Part shown: positions 44,622 to 55,862 of the stretch, piece by piece
How the letters are laid out: every line of letters starts with the position of its first letter
Numbering within the stretch: position 1 is the stretch's first letter
Assembly (NCBI RefSeq): GCF_009496155.1
Contig: NZ_WIJP01000005.1
Coordinates: 81,440-145,439, forward strand
Origin: Streptococcus mitis
GTDB taxonomy: Bacteria > Bacillota > Bacilli > Lactobacillales > Streptococcaceae
Reading direction: 5' to 3'
DNA: 64,000 nt
Notes under the pieces: generated by a model
Database searches by the model: none
Told to the model about the DNA's origin: nothing
The model's input: the letters and a program-made list of their open reading frames with translations, nothing else
Made by a program: the position numbers and the translations under genes

Positions 44622-45203
44622 ATGAAATTATTAGAAGAGCGCATCCTCAAGAATGGGCATATCTTGGGTGACAACATCCTCAAAGTGGATTCCTTTTTAA
44701 CCCACCAAGTTGACTTTAGCCTGATGCGAAAGATTGGTAAGGTTTTTGCGGAAAAATTTGCTTCTGCTGGTATTACCAAAGTCGTAACCATTGAAGCGTC
44801 AGGTATTGCCCCAGCCATTTTTACAGCGGAAGCCTTAAACGTTCCCATGATTTTCGCTAAAAAAGCTAAAAACATCACTATGAACGAAGGAATCTTAACT
44901 GCCGAAGTTTACTCCTTTACCAAGCAGGTGACCAGCACCGTTTCTATCGCTGGAAAATTCCTCTCACCAGAGGACAAGGTCGTGATTATCGACGATTTCC
45001 TTGCTAATGGCCAAGCCGCCAAAGGCTTGATTCAAATCATCGAGCAAGCTGGTGCCACAGTTGAAGCTATCGGTATCGTGATTGAAAAATCCTTTCAAGA
45101 TGGCCGTGATTTGCTTGAAAAAGCAGGCTACCCTGTCCTATCACTTGCTCGTTTGGATCGTTTTGAAAATGGTCAGGTCGTATTTAAGGAGGCAGATCTC
45201 TAA
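44622..45203 (+). CDS. xpt: Xanthine phosphoribosyltransferase
   Basis: The 193-residue PRTase has the PRPP-binding motif [16 protein letters not shown] and the N-terminal [29 protein letters not shown] typical of Xpt. It converts xanthine to XMP. TAGGAGG upstream. The stop overlaps the pbuX start (TAATG). Regulated by the guanine riboswitch. Confidence 0.95.
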   Translation: MKLLEERILKNGHILGDNILKVDSFLTHQVDFSLMRKIGKVFAEKFASAGITKVVTIEASGIAPAIFTAEALNVPMIFAKKAKNITMNEGILTAEVYSFTKQVTSTVSIAGKFLSPEDKVVIIDDFLANGQAAKGLIQIIEQAGATVEAIGIVIEKSFQDGRDLLEKAGYPVLSLARLDRFENGQVVFKEADL

Positions 45204-46465
45204 TGCAAACTCAAGAAAAACATTCGCAAGCAGCCATTCTTGGCTTGCAGCACTTACTAGCCATGTACTCAGGATCCATCCTGGTTCCCATCATGATTGC
45301 GACAGCCCTTGGCTATTCAGCTGAGCAGTTGACCTACCTGATTTCTACTGATATCTTCATGTGTGGAGTGGCAACCTTCCTTCAACTCCAACTCAACAAA
45401 TACTTTGGGATTGGACTTCCAGTCGTTCTTGGAGTCGCCTTCCAGTCGGTCGCTCCCTTGATTATGATTGGGCAAAGCCATGGTAGTGGCGCTATGTTTG
45501 GTGCTTTAATTGCATCGGGTATTTACGTAGTTCTTGTCTCAGGAGTCTTCGCAAAAATAGCCGATCTCTTTCCTTCTATCGTAACAGGATCTGTTATCAC
45601 TACAATCGGTTTAACCTTGATCCCTGTTGCTATTGGAAATATGGGAAATAACGTTCCAGAGCCAACTGGTCAAAGTCTCTTGCTTGCCGCCATCACTGTC
45701 CTGATTATTCTCTTGATTAACATCTTTACCAAAGGATTTATCAAGTCTATCTCCATTTTGATTGGTCTGGTTGTTGGAACTGCCATTGCTGCTAGCATGG
45801 GCTTGGTGGACTTCTCTCCTGTCGCGGCAGCACCGCTTGTCCATGTCCCAACTCCACTCTACTTTGGGATGCCAACCTTTGAAATCTCATCTATTGTCAT
45901 GATGTGTATCATCGCAACGGTGTCTATGGTTGAGTCTACTGGTGTTTATCTGGCCTTATCTGATATCACAAAGGATCCAATCGACAGCACGCGCCTGCGC
46001 AACGGTTACCGCGCAGAAGGTTTGGCCGTACTTCTCGGAGGAATCTTTAACACCTTCCCTTACACAGGATTTTCACAAAACGTTGGTTTGGTTAAATTAT
46101 CAGGTATCAAAACTCGCCTACCAATCTACTACGCAGCTGGTTTCCTGGTTCTCCTTGGACTCCTTCCTAAGTTTGGTGCCCTTGCCCAAATCATTCCAAG
46201 CCCTGTCCTCGGTGGTGCCATGCTGGTGATGTTTGGTTTTGTATCTATTCAAGGGATGCAAATCCTCGCTCGTGTTGACTTTGCTAACAATGAACACAAC
46301 TTCCTTATCGCAGCAGTCTCCATCGCTGCAGGTGTCGGACTCAATAACAGTAATCTCTTTGTCAACATGCCGACAGCCTTCCAAATGTTCTTCTCAAACG
46401 GAATCGTCGTAGCCAGCTTACTCGCCATTGTCCTCAATGCGGTACTGAATCATAAAAAGAAATAA
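45203..46465 (+). CDS. pbuX: Xanthine permease (NCS2 family)
   Basis: The 420-residue protein has about 12-14 membrane segments and NCS2 signatures: LQHLLAMYSGSILVPIMIA, QSVAPLIMIGQ, and NTFPYTGFSQNVGLVKLSGIKTR. Imports xanthine by proton symport for Xpt. Coupled to xpt by a one-base overlap. Confidence 0.94.
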   Translation: MQTQEKHSQAAILGLQHLLAMYSGSILVPIMIATALGYSAEQLTYLISTDIFMCGVATFLQLQLNKYFGIGLPVVLGVAFQSVAPLIMIGQSHGSGAMFGALIASGIYVVLVSGVFAKIADLFPSIVTGSVITTIGLTLIPVAIGNMGNNVPEPTGQSLLLAAITVLIILLINIFTKGFIKSISILIGLVVGTAIAASMGLVDFSPVAAAPLVHVPTPLYFGMPTFEISSIVMMCIIATVSMVESTGVYLALSDITKDPIDSTRLRNGYRAEGLAVLLGGIFNTFPYTGFSQNVGLVKLSGIKTRLPIYYAAGFLVLLGLLPKFGALAQIIPSPVLGGAMLVMFGFVSIQGMQILARVDFANNEHNFLIAAVSIAAGVGLNNSNLFVNMPTAFQMFFSNGIVVASLLAIVLNAVLNHKKK

Positions 46466-46466
46466 G

Positions 46467-46498
46467 AAAAAGAGGTGCGAGCCTCTTTTTTGTTTATC
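46467..46498. terminator. pbuX terminator, also left copy of a 32-base direct repeat
   Basis: AAAAAGAGG...CCTCTTTTTT hairpin followed by TGTTTATC. The same 32 bases with one change lie at 49407-49438, bracketing the restriction-modification genes. Confidence 0.85.
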
Positions 46499-46519
46499 AC
46501 AAGTTGATTATAAATATAA

Positions 46520-48010
46520 TCAATCCCAATTCCCATCTAATATTTCTTTTATAAACTTCTTAGGCATCCAAAAGGAGTGTTTTGTAATCCTACGCCCATC
46601 TGGAAGTTCATCCGTATCAGATAATGAGCCTTTCCCAACAAATGTTCCTTTTTCAATTTCATAATAAGCATTGGTAGCATGTAATTTCGTAAATAGGATT
46701 CTATTTATCTTACTTTGAGGGAAATTAGTTGAAACTTTATTACCATTTTGAGTTAATTTAACTCCGTCAGAAATAATTTGTCTAGTTTCCTGCCACACTC
46801 TTTGGATTTCTTCTAATTGTCTATCTTGAAATCCCCAAAATTTAATAGAATCTAATACAAATAGCTTAGGTTCAATTTCCTTAAAAATAACGAAGAGGAA
46901 TCGTTTATTATAAATTTCATTATAAACATGTGACGATTCCCAACTATCTGTTTCTGCTAATTCTTTAAAACAATAAGTTTTAAATGGAGAGTCTTCCTTA
47001 GGTAAATTATTCTTATCTACTCGAATAACTCTCAAATTCATGTTTGCTTTCTGAAATTCTTTAGTCTTATCTAAATCCCCTGTTAAACCTAAAATTTTTC
47101 TAATCAGAGTACTATTCTTACCTTTTGCTTTGGGATTCACTTCAAATCTATCATATAACTCTTGTTCAGAGAAACCTTTGTAGGAAAGAATCTTCTCTGC
47201 AATAACCTCAGTAAATGACTTTTTTTCACCCCTAAAATTAGCCAGAACACTTTCTTGATCTGATTGGTTAAAGATTTTATGATTAATCAGATAGGTCATA
47301 TAACTTGATTTTAATTCCCAAGCTCTTTGTTTGGCTAATTCATGACTAAAAGGTTGTTGTCTTAAATCCTTTCCTTTACCTGCTCCTTTTGTACAAGTTG
47401 ATAAATAGTTTCCATCTGATTCTGATAATTCATGCGCCCTTCCATTTTTAATTTTATCTGTAATTTTCTGATAGTCTTCAAGGATGACTACCATATCCTC
47501 CTCAAACCATTCATATAAAAATATTTTTTCAATGACATAGTCCTTCATTGTTTGATTAGGAATTAAGCCATTGTAAAACAATAACAAAATCTTTGCACAT
47601 TTTTTCCATAAATGAGTGGAGTAAAAATCCTCTAAATTTTCCTCCATATAGTTTAGTATTGTTAATACAAGTCGTTCTTTTGCACTAAGTGTCCCATTTT
47701 TGTTTATCTTAAAAGGAGTAACTTTTAATTCTACACCTATTTTTTCAAAGTCAGCTTCCGAATCACTATTTGGCTGATAGCCATAGAAATATTTTTCAAT
47801 ATAATTTCCATATTGCCCTTTTGACTTCATACTAATTGCTTTATCTTGTACCTCAGAGACTACTCTATCATTATAATCGTCATATGATTTATAAAGCGAA
47901 CGATTATACTCTTCCATAACATCGGAAAATTTTCTATTTAATAGTTTGTGAGAATATTCAATAACACTATCGATATCTTCATCGTTATAGTTAAATAAGT
48001 TTTGATCCAT
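46520..48010 (-). CDS. Type II restriction endonuclease, Sau3AI/MutH-like (predicted GATC)
   Basis: The 496-residue protein has the MutH/Sau3AI catalytic pattern ADFEKIGVELKVTPFK near residue 88 (Asp, then ExK) and the length of R.Sau3AI (about 490), with a second MutH-like C-terminal half. Sau3AI cleaves GATC. The divergent C5-cytosine methyltransferase matches that pairing. AT-rich compared with flanking genes. Recognition is inferred from family only. Confidence 0.8.
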   Translation of the reverse strand: MDQNLFNYNDEDIDSVIEYSHKLLNRKFSDVMEEYNRSLYKSYDDYNDRVVSEVQDKAISMKSKGQYGNYIEKYFYGYQPNSDSEADFEKIGVELKVTPFKINKNGTLSAKERLVLTILNYMEENLEDFYSTHLWKKCAKILLLFYNGLIPNQTMKDYVIEKIFLYEWFEEDMVVILEDYQKITDKIKNGRAHELSESDGNYLSTCTKGAGKGKDLRQQPFSHELAKQRAWELKSSYMTYLINHKIFNQSDQESVLANFRGEKKSFTEVIAEKILSYKGFSEQELYDRFEVNPKAKGKNSTLIRKILGLTGDLDKTKEFQKANMNLRVIRVDKNNLPKEDSPFKTYCFKELAETDSWESSHVYNEIYNKRFLFVIFKEIEPKLFVLDSIKFWGFQDRQLEEIQRVWQETRQIISDGVKLTQNGNKVSTNFPQSKINRILFTKLHATNAYYEIEKGTFVGKGSLSDTDELPDGRRITKHSFWMPKKFIKEILDGNWD

Positions 48011-48065
48011 TTTCTTCTCCTATCTTTTATATTATATCAAATTAAACTAAAGCAAACATTAATAC

Positions 48066-48094
48066 TTGATCAATCATTGAAAATAGTATATAAT
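48066..48094 (+). promoter_or_regulatory. Methyltransferase promoter with GATC in the -35
   Basis: TTGATC (48066-48071), a 17-base spacer and TATAAT (48089-48094). The -35 lies in the palindrome TTGATCAA, so the predicted target GATC is inside the promoter. Confidence 0.65.
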
Positions 48095-48126
48095 GGATTA
48101 AACTGTAAAAAAATGAAGGAGAAAAG

Positions 48127-49392
48127 ATGAAAGTTCTCGAACTATTTGCTGGAGTTGGCGGTTTTCGGATAGGATTAGAAAATGCCGATAAGCAACTCTT
48201 TAAAACAAAATGGGCAAACCAATGGGAACCATCTCGTAAATCTCAAGACGCATTTGAGGTCTATGACTATCACTTCCCCAATAGCGAAAACATCAATATT
48301 AGTATCTCTGATATAACAGACGAACAATTTTCCAAAATGGATGCCGATATGATTGTCGGTGGTTTTCCTTGCCAAGATTACTCTGTTGCACGTAGCAAGA
48401 AAAATGAGAAAGGTATTGAAGGAAAAAAAGGAGTTTTATTTTGGGAGATTATTAGAGCAACGGAAATCATTAAACCCAAATACTTAATTCTAGAAAATGT
48501 AGATAGACTTTTAAAAGCACCTTCAAAACAAAGAGGACGCGATTTTGCAATCATGCTCACAGCTTTTAATAATCTCGGATATTCTGTTGAGTGGAGAGTT
48601 ATTAATGCTGCTGAGTATGGCAGAAGCCAACGAAGACGTCGTGTATTCTTTTTCGTATATCGAAATGATACAGTATTTGCTAAAAAAATTGACAATCTTT
48701 ACGAAAAAAATGAAGAAATCTTTGAAGATAATAGGTATGATGACTATATTTTCAATCAAGGTCTATTTGCAAAACAATTTCCTATTAAACCTATAGCAGT
48801 TAAAAATCGTCATGTGTTTTATGAGTTACCAAATGATATAGTTGAAGTTTCAGATACTTTTACTGGTACTGTTTGGAATACAGGAATTATGAGACATGGA
48901 AAGTACTATTCTATTGATACAGAACCTAATTACAATGGTAATCCTATCACTCTAGGAGAAATTCTTCAAGATGAGTCTGAAGTACCTGAAAAATATTTTT
49001 TAACTGATCAGTCAAAATTGGAAAAATTTCAATATCTTAGAGGACCTAAGAAAATTGAACGAACATCCTCTGACGGACATCAATACATCTATTCAGAAGG
49101 AGGAATGTCACCTTATGATGATTTAAACCTTCCTGGACGAACAATGCTTACATCCGAAGGAACTGTTAATCGTTCTACACATTTATTATTTGTAAATAAT
49201 AAATATAGATTAATTACCCCCATTGAAGCTGAACGACTTCAGGATTTCCCAGATGATTGGACAGCTAAAAAGAAATTATCTGATGGTTCTATTGTAGAGG
49301 TATCTGATAAAATGAGAATGTTTTTTATGGGAAATGCTTTAGTTACTGAAATTGTAAAAGAAATTGCTAAGTTTATTAAAGAAGTTGATTGA
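48127..49392 (+). CDS. DNA (cytosine-5) methyltransferase of a type II system
   Basis: The 421-residue protein has C5-MTase motifs in order: I LELFAGVGGFRIGLE, IV GGFPCQDYSVARS with the catalytic Cys, VI LENVDRLL, VIII SQRRRRVFFFVY, X FFMGNALVTEI, and a variable target-recognition region (about 250-340). The RLQDFPDDW segment before motif X is typical. Divergent from the Sau3AI-like nuclease, it probably methylates the cytosine in GATC. AAGGAG upstream. Confidence 0.92.
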   Translation: MKVLELFAGVGGFRIGLENADKQLFKTKWANQWEPSRKSQDAFEVYDYHFPNSENINISISDITDEQFSKMDADMIVGGFPCQDYSVARSKKNEKGIEGKKGVLFWEIIRATEIIKPKYLILENVDRLLKAPSKQRGRDFAIMLTAFNNLGYSVEWRVINAAEYGRSQRRRRVFFFVYRNDTVFAKKIDNLYEKNEEIFEDNRYDDYIFNQGLFAKQFPIKPIAVKNRHVFYELPNDIVEVSDTFTGTVWNTGIMRHGKYYSIDTEPNYNGNPITLGEILQDESEVPEKYFLTDQSKLEKFQYLRGPKKIERTSSDGHQYIYSEGGMSPYDDLNLPGRTMLTSEGTVNRSTHLLFVNNKYRLITPIEAERLQDFPDDWTAKKKLSDGSIVEVSDKMRMFFMGNALVTEIVKEIAKFIKEVD

Positions 49393-49406
49393 TTTATCTG
49401 AAACTA

Positions 49407-49438
49407 AAAAAGAGGTGCGATCCTCTTTTTTGTTTATC
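49407..49438. terminator. Terminator of the methyltransferase, right copy of the 32-base repeat
   Basis: Same hairpin as at 46467 with one base changed in the loop. Its last base is in the stop codon of the convergent thioesterase gene. Confidence 0.85.
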
Positions 49439-49842
49439 TATATCCTCACCTGTCTGTCTTCTGACCGTTGACCTGTGACAAACATGGTGAAGGTTGCTTT
49501 GCAGACGTTTCTGCCTTCTTGATTGGTAATATCGACATCCACTACACAAGTGGTGCGACCTTGATGGACACATTCTCCTTTAATGGTCAATACATCGTCG
49601 AGTTTTCCTGCTTTAAGGTAGTTGATAGAAGACTGGAGCGTCACTCCATCAAGCCCCAGAGATATGACCACCAAACCACTGATTTGGTCGCAAAGGGTAA
49701 AGAGATAGCCACCATGGGCATTGCCATAGTAGTTGAGCGACGAGTCCACTACTTTGGTCGTCACCACAACGTGACCATCTCTCATTTGTTCAATTTCGTA
49801 ATTTTCAAAGGCAGATATAGCGTCAAAATGAAAATCTTTCAT
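49438..49842 (-). CDS. PaaI-type hotdog thioesterase
   Basis: The 134-residue protein starts at the ATG at 49842, six bases after AGGAGG. Hotdog motif NYYGNAHGGYLFTLCDQISGLV is typical of PaaI thioesterases, with the conserved Asn/His-Gly-Gly and Asp. It hydrolyses an acyl-CoA; substrate unknown. Confidence 0.88.
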   Translation of the reverse strand: MKDFHFDAISAFENYEIEQMRDGHVVVTTKVVDSSLNYYGNAHGGYLFTLCDQISGLVVISLGLDGVTLQSSINYLKAGKLDDVLTIKGECVHQGRTTCVVDVDITNQEGRNVCKATFTMFVTGQRSEDRQVRI

Positions 49843-49911
49843 CGTTTCCTCCTGATATTTCAAACGACACTATGATACTACTTTTTATAGGACTGTGCAA
49901 GGAGAAAGCTC

Positions 49912-51396
49912 CTAGTCTGGCAAAATTCCGACCTGCTCCACAAAGCTCATAAAGGCCGCCTGTCCCTGCTCTGTCTGCTTGTAGACTCCTGCATCCTCAA
50001 GTACACGCGTAAAGATAGCACCAACAGAGTCCTTGACGATTTCAAGAGCTTTTTCTTTATCTGTTATGTCTGGATATTGGGCTCTAAGTTGGTCTGCCCA
50101 TTCCTGATGATAATCGGCAACCGTAACAGCTTCTCCTACAAGATAGCTAGCGACTTGCTCCACTTCTTCTTTCAGACGTGGTGGCAAGATTGCCAAGCCC
50201 ATGACCTCAATTAATCCGATATTTTCCTTCTTGATATGTTGGACATCCTTATGGGGATGATAGATGCCATCAGGATGTTCTGCAGAAGTCTGATTGTCCC
50301 GCAAGACCAAGTCAAACTCAAACTGGCCATCACGTTTGCGCGCTATAGGTGTGATGGTGTGATGCGGTGTCCCGTCTGTCTCTGCCAAAATCTGCACACT
50401 AGGATCTGAATACTGACGCCATTCCTGCAAAATCTTGTCAGCTAAGTTTATCAAATCTTCTTTAGAAGCCGAAGTCAAACGTAGTACTGACATAGGCCAC
50501 TTGACAATCCCAGCCTTAACCTGCTCGAAACCAGTAAAAGAGAAAGTCTTTTGCAAAGGAGCTAATTCCATAGGAAATACGTGACGGCCTCCCTGATAAT
50601 GATCATGAGTTAGAATAGAGCCCCCAACAATCGGTAGGTCGGCATTAGAGCCTGCAAAATATCCTGGAAACTGCTCTACGATAGCCAACAAACGCTCAAA
50701 ACTTTTTCGACTAATAGCCATAGGGCGATGTTGCCCGTCTAAGAAAATACAATGCTCATTAAAATAAGCATAGGGCGAATACTGGAAGCCCCACTCCTGA
50801 CCCGCCATTTCAAAACGGATAATACGGTGATTGCTGCGAGCTGGGTGGTTGACCCGACCATGGTAGCCTTCATTCTCTAGACAAAGCTGACACTGAGGGT
50901 AATTACTAGCTTGCACCAACTTGGCTGCCGCAATCTCCTTTGGATCCTTTTCAGGCTTAGAGAGATTGATGGTAATTTCAAGCTCTCCGTAATCAGATGG
51001 AACACGATAAGCAATATTCTTTGCAATAGCCTTGAGTTTGATGTAGTCATTCTTCTGACTGAGTTGGTAGAAACCCTCTATCGCTTGCTCAGGAGAGTGG
51101 ACATAGGTTTCCCAGAAGTCACGATTGACCTGACTCGGACAAGGAGTCACCAAGTCCATCAGTTCAGCACCAAGGATTTCACGTGCAGTCTGACTATCCT
51201 CAATCGTCTCTAATCGAACGGCTTCCTCAACCAGCTGGTCCTTGAGGTCAATCACTTTATCCAGATTAGTCTCAACTTCCAAAACACCATCTCCCACTCG
51301 TGCCAAGACACGATTGGTCAGGTAGATTCGATCCATTTCCTCAAATGAACTTTCAGAAATGACATGTCTTACAAATTTATCTACTAAGGTCACCAT
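49912..51396 (-). CDS. galT: Galactose-1-phosphate uridylyltransferase (GalT2 type)
   Basis: The 494-residue length and sequence match the Gram-positive galT type 2 family, with [58 protein letters not shown] and [11 protein letters not shown]. Leloir pathway: exchanges Gal-1-P with UDP-glucose. GGAGG upstream. Fifteen bases after galK. Confidence 0.95.
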   Translation of the reverse strand: MVTLVDKFVRHVISESSFEEMDRIYLTNRVLARVGDGVLEVETNLDKVIDLKDQLVEEAVRLETIEDSQTAREILGAELMDLVTPCPSQVNRDFWETYVHSPEQAIEGFYQLSQKNDYIKLKAIAKNIAYRVPSDYGELEITINLSKPEKDPKEIAAAKLVQASNYPQCQLCLENEGYHGRVNHPARSNHRIIRFEMAGQEWGFQYSPYAYFNEHCIFLDGQHRPMAISRKSFERLLAIVEQFPGYFAGSNADLPIVGGSILTHDHYQGGRHVFPMELAPLQKTFSFTGFEQVKAGIVKWPMSVLRLTSASKEDLINLADKILQEWRQYSDPSVQILAETDGTPHHTITPIARKRDGQFEFDLVLRDNQTSAEHPDGIYHPHKDVQHIKKENIGLIEVMGLAILPPRLKEEVEQVASYLVGEAVTVADYHQEWADQLRAQYPDITDKEKALEIVKDSVGAIFTRVLEDAGVYKQTEQGQAAFMSFVEQVGILPD

Positions 51397-51411
51397 AAAG
51401 CCTCCTTTTGA

Positions 51412-52590
51412 CTAGTCAAGGACGCAAGTGCCACCTGCAACTTCAGCTATATAGAAGCTTGGAGCGTATCCAACTACTTCCTCGTAGTGTTTTCCAACAG
51501 CTTCCTTAAAGGCATCGACAGAATCTTTTTGCACCAAGGCAATGGCACATCCGCCAAAACCTGCCCCTGTCATACGAGCACCGAGAACTCCTTCTTGTGC
51601 CCAAGCTGTGTGAACAAGGGTATCCAATTCCAAACCAGTTACTTCATAATCATGCTCCAGGGAAACGTGTGACGCATTCATCAAACGACCAAATGTTTCC
51701 AAATCTCCTGCTTGAAGGGCTGCTTGAGCTTTGAGGGTACGTTGGTTTTCAAGCACAGCATGGCGAGCACGTTTCAAACGATTTTCATCTTTAATCAGAT
51801 AGCTGTATTGGTCAAAGGCCCACTCATCCAATTCACCCAAGGTCTGAATGTCCAAGGTAACTTGCAGTTCTTCCACGGCTTTTTCACATTCAGAACGGCG
51901 CTCATTATATTTAGAATCCGCCAATTCACGGCGTTTGTTAGTATTCATGATGACAACGACATTGTCCTTCAAATCAAGTGGCACCAAATCATACTCTAAG
52001 GTGTTGGTATCAAGGTAAATAGCACGTTGATCAGCCCCCATACCGATAGCAAACTGGTCCATAATACCAGAATTCACTCCGATAAAGTTGTTTTCTGTTT
52101 GTTTTCCGATTTTAACCAAATCGAGACGCTCTAATTTTAAGTCAAAGAGATGCTCTGCCACGACCCCTGTCAAAAGTTCCAAGGATGCTGATGAAGACAA
52201 ACCAGCACCATTTGGGATATTCCCATAAACATAAAAGTCAAAACCTTTGTCAATCACATGTCCAGCTTCTTGCAAGAAATGAAGGACACCTTTTGGATAG
52301 TTGGTCCAGTTATGCTCTTTTTCAAATTTGAGGTCAGCTAAAGGTACTTCGATGATGCCCTTGTCCTCAAAGTTTGCTGAGTAGAATCGCAAGACTTGGT
52401 CATCACGTTTGCGAGCTGCACCATAAGTTCCTAAGGAAATGGCTGCTGGAAATACATGTCCACCATTATAGTCTGTGTGTTCACCAATCAAGTTGATACG
52501 GCCTGGTGAAAAGAAAGTTTGGTCCGCTTCTTGACCAAAAACAGCAAGAAAGTCTTTACGAAGAGCTTCAGCAGTAAGATGTTGTGTCAT
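51412..52590 (-). CDS. galK: Galactokinase
   Basis: The 392-residue GHMP kinase has the galactokinase signature [19 protein letters not shown], the ATP loop [11 protein letters not shown] and the C-terminal [14 protein letters not shown]. It phosphorylates galactose. AAAGGAG upstream. Divergent from galR with operator-like repeats between. Confidence 0.96.
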   Translation of the reverse strand: MTQHLTAEALRKDFLAVFGQEADQTFFSPGRINLIGEHTDYNGGHVFPAAISLGTYGAARKRDDQVLRFYSANFEDKGIIEVPLADLKFEKEHNWTNYPKGVLHFLQEAGHVIDKGFDFYVYGNIPNGAGLSSSASLELLTGVVAEHLFDLKLERLDLVKIGKQTENNFIGVNSGIMDQFAIGMGADQRAIYLDTNTLEYDLVPLDLKDNVVVIMNTNKRRELADSKYNERRSECEKAVEELQVTLDIQTLGELDEWAFDQYSYLIKDENRLKRARHAVLENQRTLKAQAALQAGDLETFGRLMNASHVSLEHDYEVTGLELDTLVHTAWAQEGVLGARMTGAGFGGCAIALVQKDSVDAFKEAVGKHYEEVVGYAPSFYIAEVAGGTCVLD

Positions 52591-52623
52591 ATGATTTCTC
52601 CTTTTACTGTCCGTTAAGTCATC

Positions 52624-52641
52624 TTAACGTGTAATCGTTTT
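52624..52641. promoter_or_regulatory. Candidate GalR operator
   Basis: AACG and CGTT halves enclose TGTAAT (core 52626-52639). A second imperfect repeat TTTTAC...GTAAAA lies at about 52690-52712. Both are between divergent galKT and galR, as expected for a LacI-family autoregulator. Confidence 0.6.
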
Positions 52642-52735
52642 CTTCTATTGTATACAAGGGATTTCCCAAGGTCAATCCTTTTTACTAAATTTTTACTAAA
52701 CTATCGGTAAAAGACAGAAAAATATGATATACTAA

Positions 52736-53755
<1,020 letters not shown>

Positions 53756-53782
53756 CTCCACAAATTAAACATGACAAAAAAT

Positions 53783-53824
53783 CCTAATAGAGAGTCTCAA
53801 ATCTCCATTAGAATTCTCTTTTTT
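53783..53824. terminator. Terminator between galR and adhC
   Basis: CTAATAGAGA pairs with TCTCCATTAG with one mismatch, between an A run and a T run. Confidence 0.55.
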
Positions 53825-54860
53825 AGTCCATCACAATCATAGACTTAATGGTCTTACGTTCATCCATGTCTTTATAAGCCTGGTCGATATCTTCCAGTTT
53901 ATAACTTGAAGTAAAGACGCGACCTGGATTGATATCACCATCAAGGACGGCTTTTAGTAAAAATTGCTTATCGTATGTTGTCGCAGAAGCTGCCCCACCT
54001 GCTACAGAGATATTTTGCATAAATGTCGAACCAAGAGCACGATTATTATAGTGTGGGACTCCTACAAATCCCATACGCCCTCCATTATGGAGAACACCAA
54101 GAGCTTGATCAACCGCTGCTTCTGTTCCAACACATTCCAGAGCTGCATCTGCACCACCACCTAGAATCTCACGCACCTTGGCAATACCTTCTTGACCTCG
54201 CTCAGCTACAATAGCTGTCGCACCCGACTCCAGAGCCATCTTTTGACGATCTTCATGACGACTCATAAGGATAATTTGCGATGCACCACGCATCTTCGCC
54301 GCGATGACAGCACATTGACCTACAGCACCATCACCAATGACCACAACCTTATCCCCTTTTTGAACATTAGCAACACGCGCCGCATGATAGCCTGTCGGCA
54401 TGACATCTGCAAGAGTCAAGAGGGACTTTAGCATACCTTCTGTGTAGTCAGAAGGTTGTCCAGGGATTTTAACCAGCGCCCAGTTTGCATAGTGAAAACG
54501 AATATATTCCGCCTGAAAATCGCCTCCCAAGTTATTACCAATATGATTATCGCAAGAACCGTCAAAGCCAGCAAGACAGGCATCACACTCACCACATCCA
54601 TGTGTAAACGGGACAATGACAAAATCACCTGGCTTCACCGTCGTAATGGCTTCCCCAGTTTCTTCGACAATCCCAATCGCTTCGTGTCCACTATTTTTAT
54701 GTCCCGATTTAATATCTGGATTGCGGTAACTCCAAAGGTCCGAACCACAAACACAAGCACGAACCACACGAATAATAACATCATCCGCTTCTTGAATACT
54801 TGGACGCTTAACCTCTTCAATACCGACCTGACCTGCTTTTTTATAGACTGCTGATTTCAT
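53823..54860 (-). CDS. adhC: Zinc-dependent alcohol dehydrogenase
   Basis: About 345 residues from the ATG at 54860, eight bases after GGAGAGG; the ATG at 54866 is too close to that site. Catalytic zinc ligands Cys in CVCGSDLW and GHEAIGIVEE, structural zinc cluster CGECDACLAGFDGSCDN, and Rossmann motif VVIGDGAVGQCAV. In pneumococci the gene at this place is adhC, part of the NmlR aldehyde/nitrosative stress response. The nmlR regulator is absent here. Confidence 0.87.
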   Translation of the reverse strand: MKSAVYKKAGQVGIEEVKRPSIQEADDVIIRVVRACVCGSDLWSYRNPDIKSGHKNSGHEAIGIVEETGEAITTVKPGDFVIVPFTHGCGECDACLAGFDGSCDNHIGNNLGGDFQAEYIRFHYANWALVKIPGQPSDYTEGMLKSLLTLADVMPTGYHAARVANVQKGDKVVVIGDGAVGQCAVIAAKMRGASQIILMSRHEDRQKMALESGATAIVAERGQEGIAKVREILGGGADAALECVGTEAAVDQALGVLHNGGRMGFVGVPHYNNRALGSTFMQNISVAGGAASATTYDKQFLLKAVLDGDINPGRVFTSSYKLEDIDQAYKDMDERKTIKSMIVMD

Positions 54861-54936
54861 TAACATATCCTCTCCATTTTTACTAGTTTAAGTATACACT
54901 TTTTATTATGCTTTCGCTCACTTATACTACACCTCA

Positions 54937-55833
54937 TCAATGATGATGATTTTGATCATGACTTGCTTCTAACTCTGTTATATTGCGCTTATGTGCTTGG
55001 TGAGTTTCTAGGTCGGCATCAACTTCAATAGTGATGTTTTGAAATCCACAATCTTTTAGCAAGTTTCGTATGAATTCTTTACAAGTTTCCATCTGTTCAA
55101 TTTCTTTTAGGCAAACATGAACAATGGCATTTTTTTCCAAACCATCCATAGTCCAGAGATTAAGCTGGTTAAGGCTAGCCACATTGTCTAATCCCTCTAA
55201 GTCACTCATGACTTGCTTGATATCGACACCTTCTGGCACAGCATCCAAGAAAATCTTGAGTGCGCTCCAAAAGCGAGGAATTGCTTTTGTTAGAATGAAG
55301 ATAGAAATGACAAGCGACAAGATAGGATCTAAGATATACCAATCTGTAAATCGGAGGATAATCGCCATTAGAATGACAGCTAACCAACCAAGAGTATCTT
55401 CCAAAAAGTGCAGGCTCAGAATCGACTCGTTCTTTGTCTTTCCCTTGCGAACTACTAGACTAGCTAGCAGATTGATGCTAACTGCAATGATCCCTAGCCA
55501 GAGAATACCTTCATCATTAACGGGCTGTGGATTAAAAAGTTTAGTTATATTTTCCAAAATCACTAGGATGGATCCTGTGATAAGAATCACAGCAGTCACC
55601 AGGGCCCCTAAAAGACTAAATCGCTTGTAACCCAAGGTGTACTGCCTATCTTCTTCTCTATTTGAGATTGTTTCTAAAAAGGCCGATATGCCAATGGCTA
55701 TAGCATCTCCCAAGTCATGGACAGAATCAGCAAGAACAGCACTCGAACCAAAGATTCCTCCTGCAATAAACTCAACAATAGCATAGCTTAAATTTAAGAA
55801 AAAAGCTACCCAAACAGTATATTTTGCCTTCAT
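54937..55833 (-). CDS. czcD: Cation diffusion facilitator (zinc efflux)
   Basis: About 298 residues from the ATG at 55833, nine bases after AAAGGA; the ATG at 55842 abuts that site. Six membrane helices with the HxxxD zinc sites SSAVLADSVHDLGDAIA and LHFLEDTLGWLA, a cytoplasmic domain and a His-rich tail HDQNHHH. Exports zinc. Divergent from sczA, its regulator in pneumococci. Confidence 0.92.
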   Translation of the reverse strand: MKAKYTVWVAFFLNLSYAIVEFIAGGIFGSSAVLADSVHDLGDAIAIGISAFLETISNREEDRQYTLGYKRFSLLGALVTAVILITGSILVILENITKLFNPQPVNDEGILWLGIIAVSINLLASLVVRKGKTKNESILSLHFLEDTLGWLAVILMAIILRFTDWYILDPILSLVISIFILTKAIPRFWSALKIFLDAVPEGVDIKQVMSDLEGLDNVASLNQLNLWTMDGLEKNAIVHVCLKEIEQMETCKEFIRNLLKDCGFQNITIEVDADLETHQAHKRNITELEASHDQNHHH

Positions 55834-55862
55834 TTTTCTCATTCCTTTGTTATAATAGACTT

